Translations under genes and position numbers: made by a program | Shown: in pieces, positions 35,744 through 45,154 of the stretch | Position numbering within the stretch: the stretch's first letter is position 1 | How the letters are laid out: each line of letters opens with the position of its first letter | Assembly: GCA_018266845.1 (NCBI GenBank) | Contig: JAFDZO010000029.1 | Span: 30,498-94,497, forward strand | Origin: Bacteroidota bacterium | Lineage (GTDB): Bacteria; Bacteroidota; Ignavibacteria; Tepidaquicellales; Tepidaquicellaceae | DNA: 64,000 nt | Direction of reading: 5' to 3' | Notes under the pieces: generated by a model | The model's input: the letters and a program-made list of their open reading frames with translations, nothing else | Database searches by the model: none | What the model was told of the DNA's origin: nothing

Positions 35744-36429
35744 AAATAATCTAATAGTTTTTCTCCGAGGCGGATTATTGATTTTATTTCTACCGGATTT
35801 ACAGTTGTATAAGTTTTAATTACTAATTTGTCTTTTAAAATCATGATTTTCAGCTCTTCGTTTTTACACCACTTGAAATCGTGAGTTATTACATCTTCAA
35901 CCAGTTCTGTAATTACTTTTTTTACGGAGTTTTTATTCTTTGCAAACACATAAAAATTTCTTATAAAATCTCCGGTGCTACCGTAGGGAACAATGTTCAT
36001 TTCTTTTACCTGCATATCTACTTCAGGATTTAAAATCCTTCCTTCAAAGAAAAAATCCTGTATGTGTTCAAAAAGTTCCTGCTTTGTTACATTACCAAGC
36101 TTTTTATGGATAAAAATTGTATGCGGATTTTTATTTAAGTCAGCAGAAAATTTTATATAATCGTGATGAACATTATTTGTAAACTGGTCGTTTTCCCGGT
36201 TAAAAATTTCCTGCAGCTTCCATTCATAGTTGTTAACAACTCCTTTTACTTCATAGTTCGTATATTTTTCGGGAAGTTTAACGTACTCAAAAGTTTTGCC
36301 GGGCATGATGTTTGTAGAAAGGTTATTAGCTAAATTTCTCCTTTTGTAAACATCATTGTAGTAATAAATTATCAGTCCGGCAATTATTCCGGCTGCAATG
36401 AGTAACATAAATAAGTAATCACCAGCCAT
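35740..36429 (-). CDS. Hypothetical protein with an N-terminal membrane anchor
   Basis: 229 residues. One membrane helix (residues 5-22, LFMLLIAAGIIAGLIIYYY) is followed by a basic stretch, so the body should be cytoplasmic. The soluble part is alpha/beta with no motif I recognise. It begins 14 bases after asnS and overlaps the NYN gene by four bases, so it is clearly part of this operon; a link to RNA metabolism would be guesswork. Confidence 0.65.
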   Translation of the reverse strand: MAGDYLFMLLIAAGIIAGLIIYYYNDVYKRRNLANNLSTNIMPGKTFEYVKLPEKYTNYEVKGVVNNYEWKLQEIFNRENDQFTNNVHHDYIKFSADLNKNPHTIFIHKKLGNVTKQELFEHIQDFFFEGRILNPEVDMQVKEMNIVPYGSTGDFIRNFYVFAKNKNSVKKVITELVEDVITHDFKWCKNEELKIMILKDKLVIKTYTTVNPVEIKSIIRLGEKLLDYL

Positions 36430-36443
36430 AAATGAAATTTAAT

Positions 36444-37781
36444 TTACGGTCTAATTCTGTTCGGTCTCCTTGCGAACGGAATAGCTTCTCTTATGTGTTC
36501 AAGATTACAAATCCAGCTTACCATTCTTTCAAGTCCCATTCCGAAACCTGAGTGCGGAACGCTTCCGTATCTTCTTAAATCAAGATACCAGTCGAAAACT
36601 TCTTCAGGTAAGTTGTGCTCCTTTATTCTTTCGAGGAGTAAGTCAATGTTGTCTTCTCTTTGTGAGCCGCCGATAATTTCACCGAAACCTTCCGGCGCAA
36701 GAACATCAACGCCGAGACAAATTTTCGGATTTTCAGGGTCGCGCTTCATATAGAACGCCTTTGCTTCTGCGGGCCAGCGGTGTACCATTACCGGCTTATC
36801 ATAGTCTTCAACAATTGCCTCTTCATGCGGCGCGCCGAAATCCTCTCCCCACGGGAACGGACGAATATGCTCTTCGCCGTTAGCAGTTTTTCTTATGAGA
36901 GGAATATCTTTCTTTCTTAAAATTTCAATTGCTTCATCGTAGGTGATACGCGGGAAAGGCTTCTTAACTTTTTCCAACTTTGTAATATCTCTTTCCAGAG
37001 TTTCAAGCTCTGCCTTGCAGTTTTTAATAACACGCTGTACAACATATTCAAGGAAGTCTTCTATTAAATCCATATCGTCATCAATATCATAATATGCCAT
37101 TTCAGGTTCCATCATCCAGAACTCGGTTATATGTCTTCTCGTCATTGAGTTTTCCGCTCTAAAGGTCGGTCCAAATGTATAAACTTTTCCCAATGCCATT
37201 GCGCCCGCTTCTGCATAAAGCTGGCCCGACTGCGAAAGATATGCTTTGCCTAAATCAAAGTAATCGGTTGCAAATAATGTGCTTGTACCCTCTACTGCGT
37301 TTGGGGTGAAGATTGGCGTATCGAATAATACAAATCCCTCTTTATAAAAATAATCTCTTATTGACTGAACAATTTCGTTTCTTACCCTCAGAATTGCAGT
37401 CTGCCTTGCAGAGCGCAGCCAAAGATGTCTTCTATCCATAAGGAAGTCAACTCCGTGCTCTTTTGGGGTGATTGGATACTCCTGTGCAATCTGAACTGTT
37501 TCCAGATCGGTAACCTGAAGCTCGTAAACATTTTCCTTCTTAGGATGTTTGGTAACTTTCCCTTTTACAATTACAGATGATTCCTGTGTAAGCTTGGAAA
37601 AATCATCCCATACTTTTTCAGAAACTTCTTTTTTAGACACAACGCCCTGTATTATTCCAGAGCCGTCTCTGAATTCAGGAAACATCAGTTTCCCCGAAGA
37701 ACGGATATTGTAAAGCCAGCCTTTAATCGTGACTTCTTTATCTACATATTCCGAGATTTTATTTATATACACTCTTTCCAT
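36444..37781 (-). CDS. asnS: Asparaginyl-tRNA synthetase
   Basis: Class IIb synthetase charging tRNA-Asn. The N-terminal OB-fold anticodon domain ([22 protein letters not shown]) is followed by the catalytic domain with motif 2 (FRAENS...[11 protein letters not shown]) and motif 3 ([10 protein letters not shown]). The EGTSTLF segment and the lack of AspRS insertions favour AsnRS over AspRS. Length is 445 residues. It heads a tight seven-gene operon (spacings from -4 to +14 bases). The upstream region has a small palindrome GCTAA-AA-TTAGC at 37821-37832. Direct asparagine charging fits the presence of AsnA at 55181. Confidence 0.95.
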   Translation of the reverse strand: MERVYINKISEYVDKEVTIKGWLYNIRSSGKLMFPEFRDGSGIIQGVVSKKEVSEKVWDDFSKLTQESSVIVKGKVTKHPKKENVYELQVTDLETVQIAQEYPITPKEHGVDFLMDRRHLWLRSARQTAILRVRNEIVQSIRDYFYKEGFVLFDTPIFTPNAVEGTSTLFATDYFDLGKAYLSQSGQLYAEAGAMALGKVYTFGPTFRAENSMTRRHITEFWMMEPEMAYYDIDDDMDLIEDFLEYVVQRVIKNCKAELETLERDITKLEKVKKPFPRITYDEAIEILRKKDIPLIRKTANGEEHIRPFPWGEDFGAPHEEAIVEDYDKPVMVHRWPAEAKAFYMKRDPENPKICLGVDVLAPEGFGEIIGGSQREDNIDLLLERIKEHNLPEEVFDWYLDLRRYGSVPHSGFGMGLERMVSWICNLEHIREAIPFARRPNRIRP

Positions 37782-38070
37782 TGAAAAACCCTTGTATTAA
37801 TTTTGATTATTATTAGAATTGCTAAAATTAGCGAATATAGAGGTTTAATTAAATGGATTAGAAAATCTTAAATCGGAAACACAGATGTATATAATTTTTA
37901 TGATGACACAGATATTCAGTTGGAAATAATGTGTGAGAGTTTTTTATCTGTGTTCTCATAGTTATCATAAAAATCTGTGTTCCCGAAAAGCAAAGCCCGT
38001 TATTTTAAAATCTTTTTTTTCTGAAATAGTTCATATATTCCAAACGGAATAAAAATTCTGCTCAATCTGT
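37782..38070. repeat. Divergent intergenic region with an imperfect inverted repeat (37875-37983)
   Basis: No gene. Two arms of about 41 bases (37875-37915 and 37942-37983) share the words ACACAGAT, TTTTTATGAT and GACACAGAT/GAACACAGAT in opposite orientation, with about 26 bases between them. It resembles a gene-less miniature inverted repeat, and it also lies in the shared promoter region of asnS and the 558-residue hypothetical gene. Confidence 0.65.
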
Positions 38071-39747
38071 ATGAACAAAGCTTCATTAAATTATATTTTA
38101 GAATTTTCTGTAGTGGAACCTGGTAAGCGGGAAGAATATCTAAACAAACTTCTCCAGAGAAAAAATGCCGGAGAGCAAAAAAATGTAAAGCTTCTCAAAA
38201 TTATTTACCGTTATATTGATACCGATAAAATAAACTACTGGGACTCCGATGAAGTATGCAAAGAGCTTAATGTAAAAAGCGGCGAGCTGGATACATTAAA
38301 ATCACGTTTGCTCGCAGATTTCCGTGTGTTTGTATTTGGCTGGGAAGAAATTGAAAAGGATTTGAAAAGAGATTTTAAAGGAAGCGATTTGGAATTTGAT
38401 TTTTTGAAGGCAAGAAAAATGAATGCCATTGGCATGAAGAAAGAAATGAAAACATTTCATCTTAATTTTCTTAATCAACTGGAAAAAGACAGAAAAGGTA
38501 TAATAGAAAGTTACAATTTAAATGCTGCCAAACTTTTTTTGTGTGAATATGAAAGCAATGAAATTATGGTTCATTATTATTACGTTCAAAAAAACTATCC
38601 TCAGTTTTTAAGTTTTTACAAAAAAATTGAGCAGATGTATAAGAATGGAAAAAAATTCAATTTAACACAGGTAGAAGAAGCGGAAATGAATGTAAGGCTT
38701 TTGCTTACACGCGCTTACAAACATATTTTTAAGCTTATAAGCGATAAAAATTATATTTCAGCGCTTAATAATCTTTATGCCGCATACGATATTATAAAAG
38801 AAGCTGATTTAGAGATTTACAGATACGGCATACCTTTACTTATTGCCTTAATAGAATTTCGCTTATCTAATAATGAGAAACTAAGAAAATTGTGTTTTGA
38901 AATTTCCAATAGGGCTGATAAAGACGGAAGAAAAAGCGAATGGGCTATGGCAAAATCATATCTTGCTTTGCTTGAATTTAATGAAGATAAAAGCAAGAGG
39001 CATGAGACTAAAGAAAAAATAAAAGAGTATTATGAAATTTGCACCGAAGCAAATCCTTACGGAGTTTATACTTTCCAAATGATTAAAAGCTATGTTCATA
39101 TTTTGTCTCTTTCCCCGGAAAACAATAGTGAAGGCGAAAAGCTTATGAAGCACGCCCTTGCAAACGCTGTGCTTTCGTACAATAAATCTTTTGTATTTTT
39201 AACTTACTATCAGATAGAAAACGAAAAGTATTTTAATAAAATACTCCAAGTTGAAACTATGAATTCTGCTTTTCCGAAATTCATTCAACCGGAAGAATCT
39301 CTGTTAGATGACTTTTACAAAGTGCTTAATAATATTCTCCTGACCATGAACGAAAATGTTTCTCCAAATATAATTTCAAATATATACATTACGTTTCTTT
39401 ATATTTTTTTCCTTAAAGAAGGCGATTTAGACCTGAAACATGTTGAGTTTATTAAAGAAAAACTGCAGCGGTTGGTAAAAACAAGAAACATTGCTGTTGA
39501 TTTTGCTTTATATGATACGGTCAAAATGGCTTTTGTGCTTCAGGAAGATTTTGCAATTATGAGGAAATCAGATTTTCTGAAGAAACATCTTTTTGATATA
39601 AAAAAACTTTGCGATAGAATTATTGAAAGCAAGAAAGACAGCCTTTATTCTATTTTGCCCCCATATGCCGTTCTTTACACTCTTGCTAAGAGAATTAATG
39701 TAAATGAAGTTTGGGATTTACTTAAAAAGTATAATTGGAAAGACTAG
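38071..39747 (+). CDS. Hypothetical 558-residue helical protein
   Basis: I do not recognise a family. The N-terminal 100 residues contain a possible winged-helix stretch (DSDEVCKELNVKSGELDTLKSRLLADF). The rest is rich in Lys, Glu, Asn and Tyr with long helices, and resembles TPR-like repeat proteins without a clean repeat consensus. There are no membrane helices or signal peptide. It is a single gene with no close neighbours on its strand, and the 103-base gap to the next gene shows no obvious terminator. It could be a regulator with an alpha-solenoid sensor. Confidence 0.6.
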   Translation: MNKASLNYILEFSVVEPGKREEYLNKLLQRKNAGEQKNVKLLKIIYRYIDTDKINYWDSDEVCKELNVKSGELDTLKSRLLADFRVFVFGWEEIEKDLKRDFKGSDLEFDFLKARKMNAIGMKKEMKTFHLNFLNQLEKDRKGIIESYNLNAAKLFLCEYESNEIMVHYYYVQKNYPQFLSFYKKIEQMYKNGKKFNLTQVEEAEMNVRLLLTRAYKHIFKLISDKNYISALNNLYAAYDIIKEADLEIYRYGIPLLIALIEFRLSNNEKLRKLCFEISNRADKDGRKSEWAMAKSYLALLEFNEDKSKRHETKEKIKEYYEICTEANPYGVYTFQMIKSYVHILSLSPENNSEGEKLMKHALANAVLSYNKSFVFLTYYQIENEKYFNKILQVETMNSAFPKFIQPEESLLDDFYKVLNNILLTMNENVSPNIISNIYITFLYIFFLKEGDLDLKHVEFIKEKLQRLVKTRNIAVDFALYDTVKMAFVLQEDFAIMRKSDFLKKHLFDIKKLCDRIIESKKDSLYSILPPYAVLYTLAKRINVNEVWDLLKKYNWKD

Positions 39748-39850
39748 GGAATATTGCCGTTGCATCTGGAAAATTGTGAGATAATTTTAGCTTGAATTGT
39801 TTTTGCCTGCCCCCTAACTTTGTATTTCAAAGTGCTTTTTATAATTCATT

Positions 39851-40507
39851 ATGAACTTAACCGAAAATAAAAAACAAGAGCAGCTTGAAAGCCTGCTGAA
39901 TATTAAAAACCTGATGGAGCAGTCAGCGCGGTTTACTGCTTTAAGCGGAGCATCGGGAATCAGCGCCGGAATAATAGCAGTCTTCGGATGCCTTTACGCG
40001 GCGTTTCAATTAAATTTCCCTATATATGCTCAGGCACAAAGTATAATGAGATGGGACAGTTCGCCCGGTGAAGCAAGCACGGTAAAATTTCTTATTACAA
40101 CCGGTTTGCTGGTTTTTGTTTTGGCACTTGCAGCATTTCTTTTCTTTGCAGGTAAAAAAGCAAAAAGAAACAGCGTGAAATTATTCAATAACGTGGGCAG
40201 GAAATTTATATTCAATCATTCCATATTTCTGTTAAGCGGCGGTTTGTTCGCAGCAATTTTGTTCTACTATGGATTTTATCTGCTCATTGTGCCTTCTCTT
40301 TTAATCTTTTACGGGCTGGCTTTAGTAAATATCAGCAAGTTTTCACTTTCAAGTATTAGAAATTTGGGAATACTTGAAATTTTACTCGGATTTATTCTAT
40401 GCCTAGCCCCGGTTTATGCCCTTTTATTTTTCTTTATAGGATTCGGAGTTCTTCATATAGTTTACGGATTAATCTTACACATTAACTACGATAGACAAGC
40501 GGATTAA
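39851..40507 (+). CDS. Multi-pass membrane protein of a regulator/DUF4153 operon
   Basis: 218 residues: a charged amphipathic N-terminal helix (about 1-30), then membrane segments near 35-55, 77-97, 120-145 and 150-165 and a final pair after 172. No known family named with confidence. One base separates it from the winged-helix regulator downstream, and together with the DUF4153 gene it forms a three-gene operon. Confidence 0.7.
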   Translation: MNLTENKKQEQLESLLNIKNLMEQSARFTALSGASGISAGIIAVFGCLYAAFQLNFPIYAQAQSIMRWDSSPGEASTVKFLITTGLLVFVLALAAFLFFAGKKAKRNSVKLFNNVGRKFIFNHSIFLLSGGLFAAILFYYGFYLLIVPSLLIFYGLALVNISKFSLSSIRNLGILEILLGFILCLAPVYALLFFFIGFGVLHIVYGLILHINYDRQAD

Positions 40508-40508
40508 A

Positions 40509-40808
40509 ATGAAAGAAATTATTAACAGTCTCGATAAATTATTGGAAAGCAGGGTACGCCTCGGCGTAATGTCTTTGCTTTCGGTTAATGAGATGATGGA
40601 TTTTAACACACTGAAAGATTTGATGAATCTGACTGACGGAAATCTGGCGAGCCACATCAGTGCTTTGGAAAAAGAAAAGTACATTAAAGTTAAAAAGGGG
40701 TTTATCGGAAAAAAGACCAAAACAAATTATCTTCTTACCGAAAAGGGAAGAAAAGCATTCGATGAACATTTGAAAGTTCTCGAAAAACTAATTAAGGAGT
40801 CTAAATAA
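40509..40808 (+). CDS. Winged-helix transcriptional regulator (HTH_27/MarR-like)
   Basis: 99 residues. ARVRLGVMSLL-like N-terminal helix, then FNTLKDLMNLTDGNLASHISALEKEKYIKVKKGF as helix-turn-helix, and a wing with TKTNYLLTEKGRKAF. This is the small DNA-binding family usually encoded beside membrane proteins. It lies between two membrane-protein genes with one- and two-base gaps, so it probably controls this operon. The ligand is unknown. Confidence 0.88.
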   Translation: MKEIINSLDKLLESRVRLGVMSLLSVNEMMDFNTLKDLMNLTDGNLASHISALEKEKYIKVKKGFIGKKTKTNYLLTEKGRKAFDEHLKVLEKLIKESK

Positions 40809-40810
40809 AC

Positions 40811-42652
40811 ATGAAAATTCCTTCGGTTACAAAGCTATATGGAGAAGCAAGAGAAACGTTCCAAAGATTTCCATTTGTAATTCTTTCCTCTATCATTGGC
40901 GCATTTATAATGATTTATATTATTCAGGTTGATGCGACAGGTTCAGACTATTATTATTTACAGAATGCCGTTGTATGCTGCGGGCTTGGAATTTCTTTCC
41001 TGCTTTCCCTGACTTTGAGAAATGAGGTTTTTAAACTTTCCCGTACTCAAAATACTATTATTCAGGGTGTAGGCGTAGCTTCCTTAGTGTTATATTATTT
41101 CTGGCTTCCAAAAGAATTAGGCGAAATAGAAATAACCCGCTCGTTATTATTTGCTTTGGGCTTACACCTTCTTGTCTCGTTTGCATCATTTATGAATAAT
41201 GAGGGAGACAGGCAGGAAAACATAAACGCATTCTGGCGTTTTAATAAATTGTTTTTCATAAGAATTCTCACCTCTGTTTTATTTTCGGGAGTTCTCTACA
41301 TAGGACTTTGTATAGCAATTGTTTCATTTGATAAATTGTTTGACGTAAGCATAGAAGGGAAAATTTATCCGCAGCTTTTTTATTTTATATTGGGAGTGTT
41401 TAATACCTGGTTTTTCCTAGCAGGAATACCGCAGAGTATTCAGGATTTTTATCTCGAAGATGTTTACCCGAAAGGACTTAAAATATTTACCCAGTTTGTT
41501 CTTCTGCCGCTTGTTACTGTTTACCTTGTAATATTATATCTCTACATGGGCAAGATAATTATTCAGTGGAATTTGCCGGAAGGGTGGGTATCGTATCTGA
41601 TATTATGTTTTTCAATTACAGGGATATTTTCACTCCTTCTTATTTATCCGATAAGAGACTACGCTGAAAACAGGTGGATAAAAATTTTTTCAAAATCATT
41701 TTACATAGCGCTTCTTCCTCTGATTGTTTTATTATTCACTGCAATTCTTACCCGTTTGTTTGAATATGGGATTACCGAAAAACGCTACTTTGTTTTTGTT
41801 CTTGCCTGCTGGCTGACTTTTATTTCTTTATACTTTTTAATCAGTAAAACAAAAAATATAAAAATAATTCCCATTACGTTATTTATACTTGCGTTTGGAG
41901 TATCGTTCGGTCCGTGGGGGGCATTTTCAGTTTCTGAAAGAAGTCAAATGGGAAGACTGGAAAAACTTCTTATTAATAATAAAATTTTAGTTGACGGAAA
42001 AATTGTTCCTGCAAAAGAAAAAATTAACCCAAAAGACGAAGGGAATATCAGCTCAATCGTTTATTATTTATCACAGAGAAATTCCATAGGTGAATTAAAG
42101 AAATGGCTGGGTACAGGCTTAGATACCATACTAACAAAGGAAAAATATTCACAATCCTTAAATGTAATGAAGCTGATGGGGCTTGAATACCAGTCAAGCT
42201 ATAGAGAGTTCAGCAATTCAGAGAAGAAAGAGTATTTTAGTTATACCTTTGATAAGACATCTGTTACAAAGGTTTCAGATTATGATTTTTACTCCTCTTT
42301 TCATAATTATAGAAGAGACGATGATAAAAATCAGTTTGCTGATACCACTTATATCATAAACATAGATTCCACTAATAAATTAGGACTGACATTGATGAAA
42401 GACCCTTGTATGATGAAGATTACCTATAACGGAGAAGAAGTTACGCAGTATAATTTTTACCCTATGATTGACAGCATGAAATCAAGCGGATTATACAAAA
42501 GTTTTCCTGCTGAAAAAGGAAGGTTCACGATTGAAGGCAGTAAAATAAAGCTGGGCTTTAATCTTGAATCAATAGGCGGTTATTTTCAGTTTAGAAACCC
42601 TACTGTCAGAACTGTTGTTGGGGGAGTTCTTATTAAATTGAAAGATAAGTAA
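40811..42652 (+). CDS. DUF4153 family membrane protein
   Basis: 613 residues. The N-terminal 370 contain about ten to twelve membrane segments and begin with the family-typical amphipathic start (EARETFQRFPFVIL). The C-terminal 230 are soluble and may be extracytoplasmic. DUF4153 proteins have no established function. It is the third gene of the operon starting at 39851. Confidence 0.8.
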   Translation: MKIPSVTKLYGEARETFQRFPFVILSSIIGAFIMIYIIQVDATGSDYYYLQNAVVCCGLGISFLLSLTLRNEVFKLSRTQNTIIQGVGVASLVLYYFWLPKELGEIEITRSLLFALGLHLLVSFASFMNNEGDRQENINAFWRFNKLFFIRILTSVLFSGVLYIGLCIAIVSFDKLFDVSIEGKIYPQLFYFILGVFNTWFFLAGIPQSIQDFYLEDVYPKGLKIFTQFVLLPLVTVYLVILYLYMGKIIIQWNLPEGWVSYLILCFSITGIFSLLLIYPIRDYAENRWIKIFSKSFYIALLPLIVLLFTAILTRLFEYGITEKRYFVFVLACWLTFISLYFLISKTKNIKIIPITLFILAFGVSFGPWGAFSVSERSQMGRLEKLLINNKILVDGKIVPAKEKINPKDEGNISSIVYYLSQRNSIGELKKWLGTGLDTILTKEKYSQSLNVMKLMGLEYQSSYREFSNSEKKEYFSYTFDKTSVTKVSDYDFYSSFHNYRRDDDKNQFADTTYIINIDSTNKLGLTLMKDPCMMKITYNGEEVTQYNFYPMIDSMKSSGLYKSFPAEKGRFTIEGSKIKLGFNLESIGGYFQFRNPTVRTVVGGVLIKLKDK

Positions 42653-42681
42653 AAAAATAAAACGAAGAAGCCTCATACAAG

Positions 42682-43602
42682 TTAGGCTTCACGTTCTTTA
42701 ATATTATACTCGTTTCTATCCGAGTTCTTGCACTCCTCCGAGCATGAGCGTTTTGTTTTCGTTTCACACTCATCGCAGCACAAAAATTGCGAATGACATT
42801 CCAGCCTTGCGCAATTAACATATATGTCGCATGGCTTTCCGCAATGAAAGCAGCGTGATATTATTTCATAAGGGTCAATTCTGTTTACAGGCACTGAAAT
42901 TCTCTCGTCAAAGACATAGCATTTACCAAGCCAGTCTTTTCCTTTGACATTCTTGTTTTTTCCGTAGTTGATAATTCCTCCGTGCAAATGAAAAACATCT
43001 TTGTAGCCTTCTCTCAAAAAAAGTCCTGTTAGTTTCTCGCATCTGATACCGCCCGTGCAATAGGCTAATATTTTTTTGCCTTCAAATTTTTCTTTATTGC
43101 TTCTTATCCACTCAGGAAACTGCTTAAACACTCTTACTTCAGGTCTTACTGCTTTTGGGAAATGCCCGATGTCATATTCATAATCATTTCTTCCGTCTAT
43201 TACAACAACATCATCTCTTTGCAGATATTCGTGAAACTCTTCCGGTTCAAGTTTTTTTCCGCTTAAAGTATTCGGGTCTATATCTTCATCAAGATTCATA
43301 GTAACAATTTCGCTTCTATATCTGACAAACATTTTTTTAAAGGCGTGCCCGTCGGCTTCATCAATTTTGAATTCCATTTTTTCAAACCGCGGATCCATGT
43401 GCATTGCGGCAATGTAAGCATTGCATTGGTCAACTGTGCCCGAAACAGTTCCGTTTATTCCCTCGCCTGCAATGATAATGCGCCCAAGCACTCCCAGTGA
43501 TTTGCAGAACTTCAGATGCTGTTCCGTATATTTTTCCGGATTTTCGATTTTTGTGTACAGATAATAAAGAAGTATTCTGTACGGCTTTGTTTTTCTTTTC
43601 AT
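42682..43602 (-). CDS. trhO: tRNA uridine(34) 5-hydroxylase, rhodanese family
   Basis: 306 residues. TrhO (YceA) enzymes use oxygen to make 5-hydroxyuridine at the wobble position of certain tRNAs. N-terminal acylphosphatase-like domain with IIIAGEGINGTVSG, then a rhodanese domain with the catalytic Cys at 182 in YCTGGIRCEK. The C-terminal tail is Cys-rich (CFHCGKPC, CHSQFLCCDEC) as in the long members of the family. The start is the ATG ending at 43602; the frame could begin two codons earlier only at TTG. It converges with the DUF4153 gene 29 bases away with no strong terminator. Confidence 0.92.
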   Translation of the reverse strand: MKRKTKPYRILLYYLYTKIENPEKYTEQHLKFCKSLGVLGRIIIAGEGINGTVSGTVDQCNAYIAAMHMDPRFEKMEFKIDEADGHAFKKMFVRYRSEIVTMNLDEDIDPNTLSGKKLEPEEFHEYLQRDDVVVIDGRNDYEYDIGHFPKAVRPEVRVFKQFPEWIRSNKEKFEGKKILAYCTGGIRCEKLTGLFLREGYKDVFHLHGGIINYGKNKNVKGKDWLGKCYVFDERISVPVNRIDPYEIISRCFHCGKPCDIYVNCARLECHSQFLCCDECETKTKRSCSEECKNSDRNEYNIKEREA

Positions 43603-43660
43603 GCTCAAAGTTAATGATAAGGCGGGAAAAATTTAATGGAGAAATAAGGGAATGCAAAAC

Positions 43661-43712
43661 GGGGCGTATCTTATTCCTGTCTGCGATGGGTTACAGGAAT
43701 AAAAAACGCCCC
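43661..43712 (-). terminator. Long hairpin after the CPXCG gene
   Basis: GGGGCGT (43661-43667) pairs with ACGCCCC (43706-43712). Inside it, TTATTCCTGT pairs with ACAGGAATAA across a three-base internal loop. On the minus strand it follows the CPXCG gene and is trailed by GTTTTG, a weak U tract. Probable terminator, possibly a structured RNA element. Confidence 0.6.
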
Positions 43713-43727
43713 TGTGAAATCCGGTAT

Positions 43728-43910
43728 CTAATCTATTTGAAATGCTTCAAACTCCACCACTTCCCCATCCTCAACTTCGCAGCTTACGGCAATAGGACGG
43801 CAGCATACTTCGCAGTCTTCAACGTATGCCTGAGGACCCTCTGTGGGGTCTATTAAAAAAGTGATTTGCTCGAAGCAATAAGGGCACGTAAAACTATGTT
43901 CTATTTGCAT
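43728..43910 (-). CDS. CPXCG motif-containing cysteine-rich small protein
   Basis: 60 residues with two zinc-knuckle pairs, C9-P-Y-C12 and C33-E-V-C36, and an acidic C-terminal tail. This matches the small CPXCG family found widely in bacteria and of unknown role, possibly metal or nucleic-acid binding. It follows a long untranscribed-looking gap and is trailed by a long hairpin. Confidence 0.85.
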   Translation of the reverse strand: MQIEHSFTCPYCFEQITFLIDPTEGPQAYVEDCEVCCRPIAVSCEVEDGEVVEFEAFQID

Positions 43911-43941
43911 AATAGAATTTACCGAAAAATTTTTTGGAATT

Positions 43942-45009
43942 CTATTTAACTAAGACCATCCTTTTCGTTTCGGTAAAATCCCCTGAGTTTAGAGTATAGA
44001 AATAGGCTCCTGATGTTAATCTTGATGCGTCAAATGAATATGTATAATCTCCCTGATTCAGGTTTTGTGAAATTAATTCCGCTGCTTCCTCTCCTAAAGA
44101 ATTGTAGATTTTTAAAGAAACAAATTCATTTTTAGGAATAGAGAATCTTATTTGGGTAACAGGATTAAAGGGGTTAGGATAATTGTTATACAGCTTATAG
44201 CCATCTGCTACAGATACATTATTATTGACTATGCCGATGGTCGCTGCATTTTTTACGAATGAAACAGATTTGCTTTTTGTAACCGAGCCTGAGGGATAAC
44301 TATTTGTTGTGCTGTTTGAAATTTCCATTAAAGGAAATTTGTAATTCTGCTTGTACCACTGATATGTAGTAGTTGTTGTGCTGACTGAAGAAATGTAATT
44401 CACTCCGATAAAAGTAGAGTCTGTAACTGTCTGCACCAGTTTTATTCTCGCAACATTATTTACAGTGCCCGAAGGCAAAACAATTGTACCGTATGCGTCA
44501 TAAGAAATTGAAATCGTTCCTCTTCTTTTTATAGTGCCCGACCCAAAAACTCCTGAACCTGAATAGTTATCATTACTTGAATTGCCATAGTTTAACGGAT
44601 AAGTTTGAATCACCAATGGGTCGCTCAAAGGAATATTCAGGGTTTGTGTTGAAGTAACAACTGTTCCGAGAATAGAAAGGCTGCTGCCGGTTGCCTGATA
44701 ATAAGTGTAAACAGAACCCGAAACCGGATCGGATAATCCGCCGGCAACTGTTGCCGAAGGATAGGCGCTTCCATTGGGAGTAGATGACGGGGAGACAAAG
44801 GTTGCATAGTTAGAATCGCCTATTTGGACAAGTGATGCAAAATTCCATGTCTGGCTGGCTCCCGAATTACCGGGATTTACATTAGTTGTATCTGCATCAT
44901 ATGATAAGAAAACATTTCCCGAAACCGGCGCATAAGAGCTGGTAATTTGAATCTGCGCAAATGCCTGCGCGCAAAGAATTACAAAGCAAATAGTAAGGAT
45001 TTTTTTCAT
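43942..45009 (-). CDS. Secreted protein with type IX-type C-terminal sorting domain
   Basis: 355 residues. Signal peptide MKKILTICFVILCAQAFA with cleavage before Q. The body (20-270) is Ser/Thr/Gly-rich beta-strand sequence with no enzyme motif. The last 80 residues are the sorting domain: NNYPNPFNPVTQIRFSIP, LKIYNSLGEE, GAYFYTL and the end KRMVLVK. In the FCB group these domains direct export by the type IX system and surface attachment or release. Its own sorting domain differs clearly from the near-identical pair at 59922 and 61781. Confidence 0.85.
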   Translation of the reverse strand: MKKILTICFVILCAQAFAQIQITSSYAPVSGNVFLSYDADTTNVNPGNSGASQTWNFASLVQIGDSNYATFVSPSSTPNGSAYPSATVAGGLSDPVSGSVYTYYQATGSSLSILGTVVTSTQTLNIPLSDPLVIQTYPLNYGNSSNDNYSGSGVFGSGTIKRRGTISISYDAYGTIVLPSGTVNNVARIKLVQTVTDSTFIGVNYISSVSTTTTTYQWYKQNYKFPLMEISNSTTNSYPSGSVTKSKSVSFVKNAATIGIVNNNVSVADGYKLYNNYPNPFNPVTQIRFSIPKNEFVSLKIYNSLGEEAAELISQNLNQGDYTYSFDASRLTSGAYFYTLNSGDFTETKRMVLVK

Positions 45010-45093
45010 TAGAATTATGTTTATTTAAAAAGGTAAACCAACATAATTTAACTACACTCAAAATCCCAATTATTTTATGTAAATAATTGTAAC

Positions 45094-45124
45094 AAAAAAA
45101 ACCGGTAAAATTATTTTACCGGTT
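45094..45124 (-). terminator. Strong intrinsic terminator after the second M3 peptidase
   Basis: Perfect 11-pair stem: AACCGGTAAAA (45100-45110) and TTTTACCGGTT (45114-45124) with a three-base loop. On the minus strand it is followed by an unbroken run of T, and it lies 30 bases after the peptidase stop at 45155. Confidence 0.92.
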
Positions 45125-45154
45125 CATTATTTTTTATAAACGTATAGGGAAAAA

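Noticed and set aside
37821..37832. Palindrome GCTAA-AA-TTAGC as an asnS operator
   Set aside because: Too short and AT-rich to separate from chance; kept only as a note in the asnS entry.
43626..43727. A plus-strand coding frame through the region between trhO and the CPXCG gene
   Set aside because: The region is dominated by a long hairpin, and the frame has no recognisable protein.
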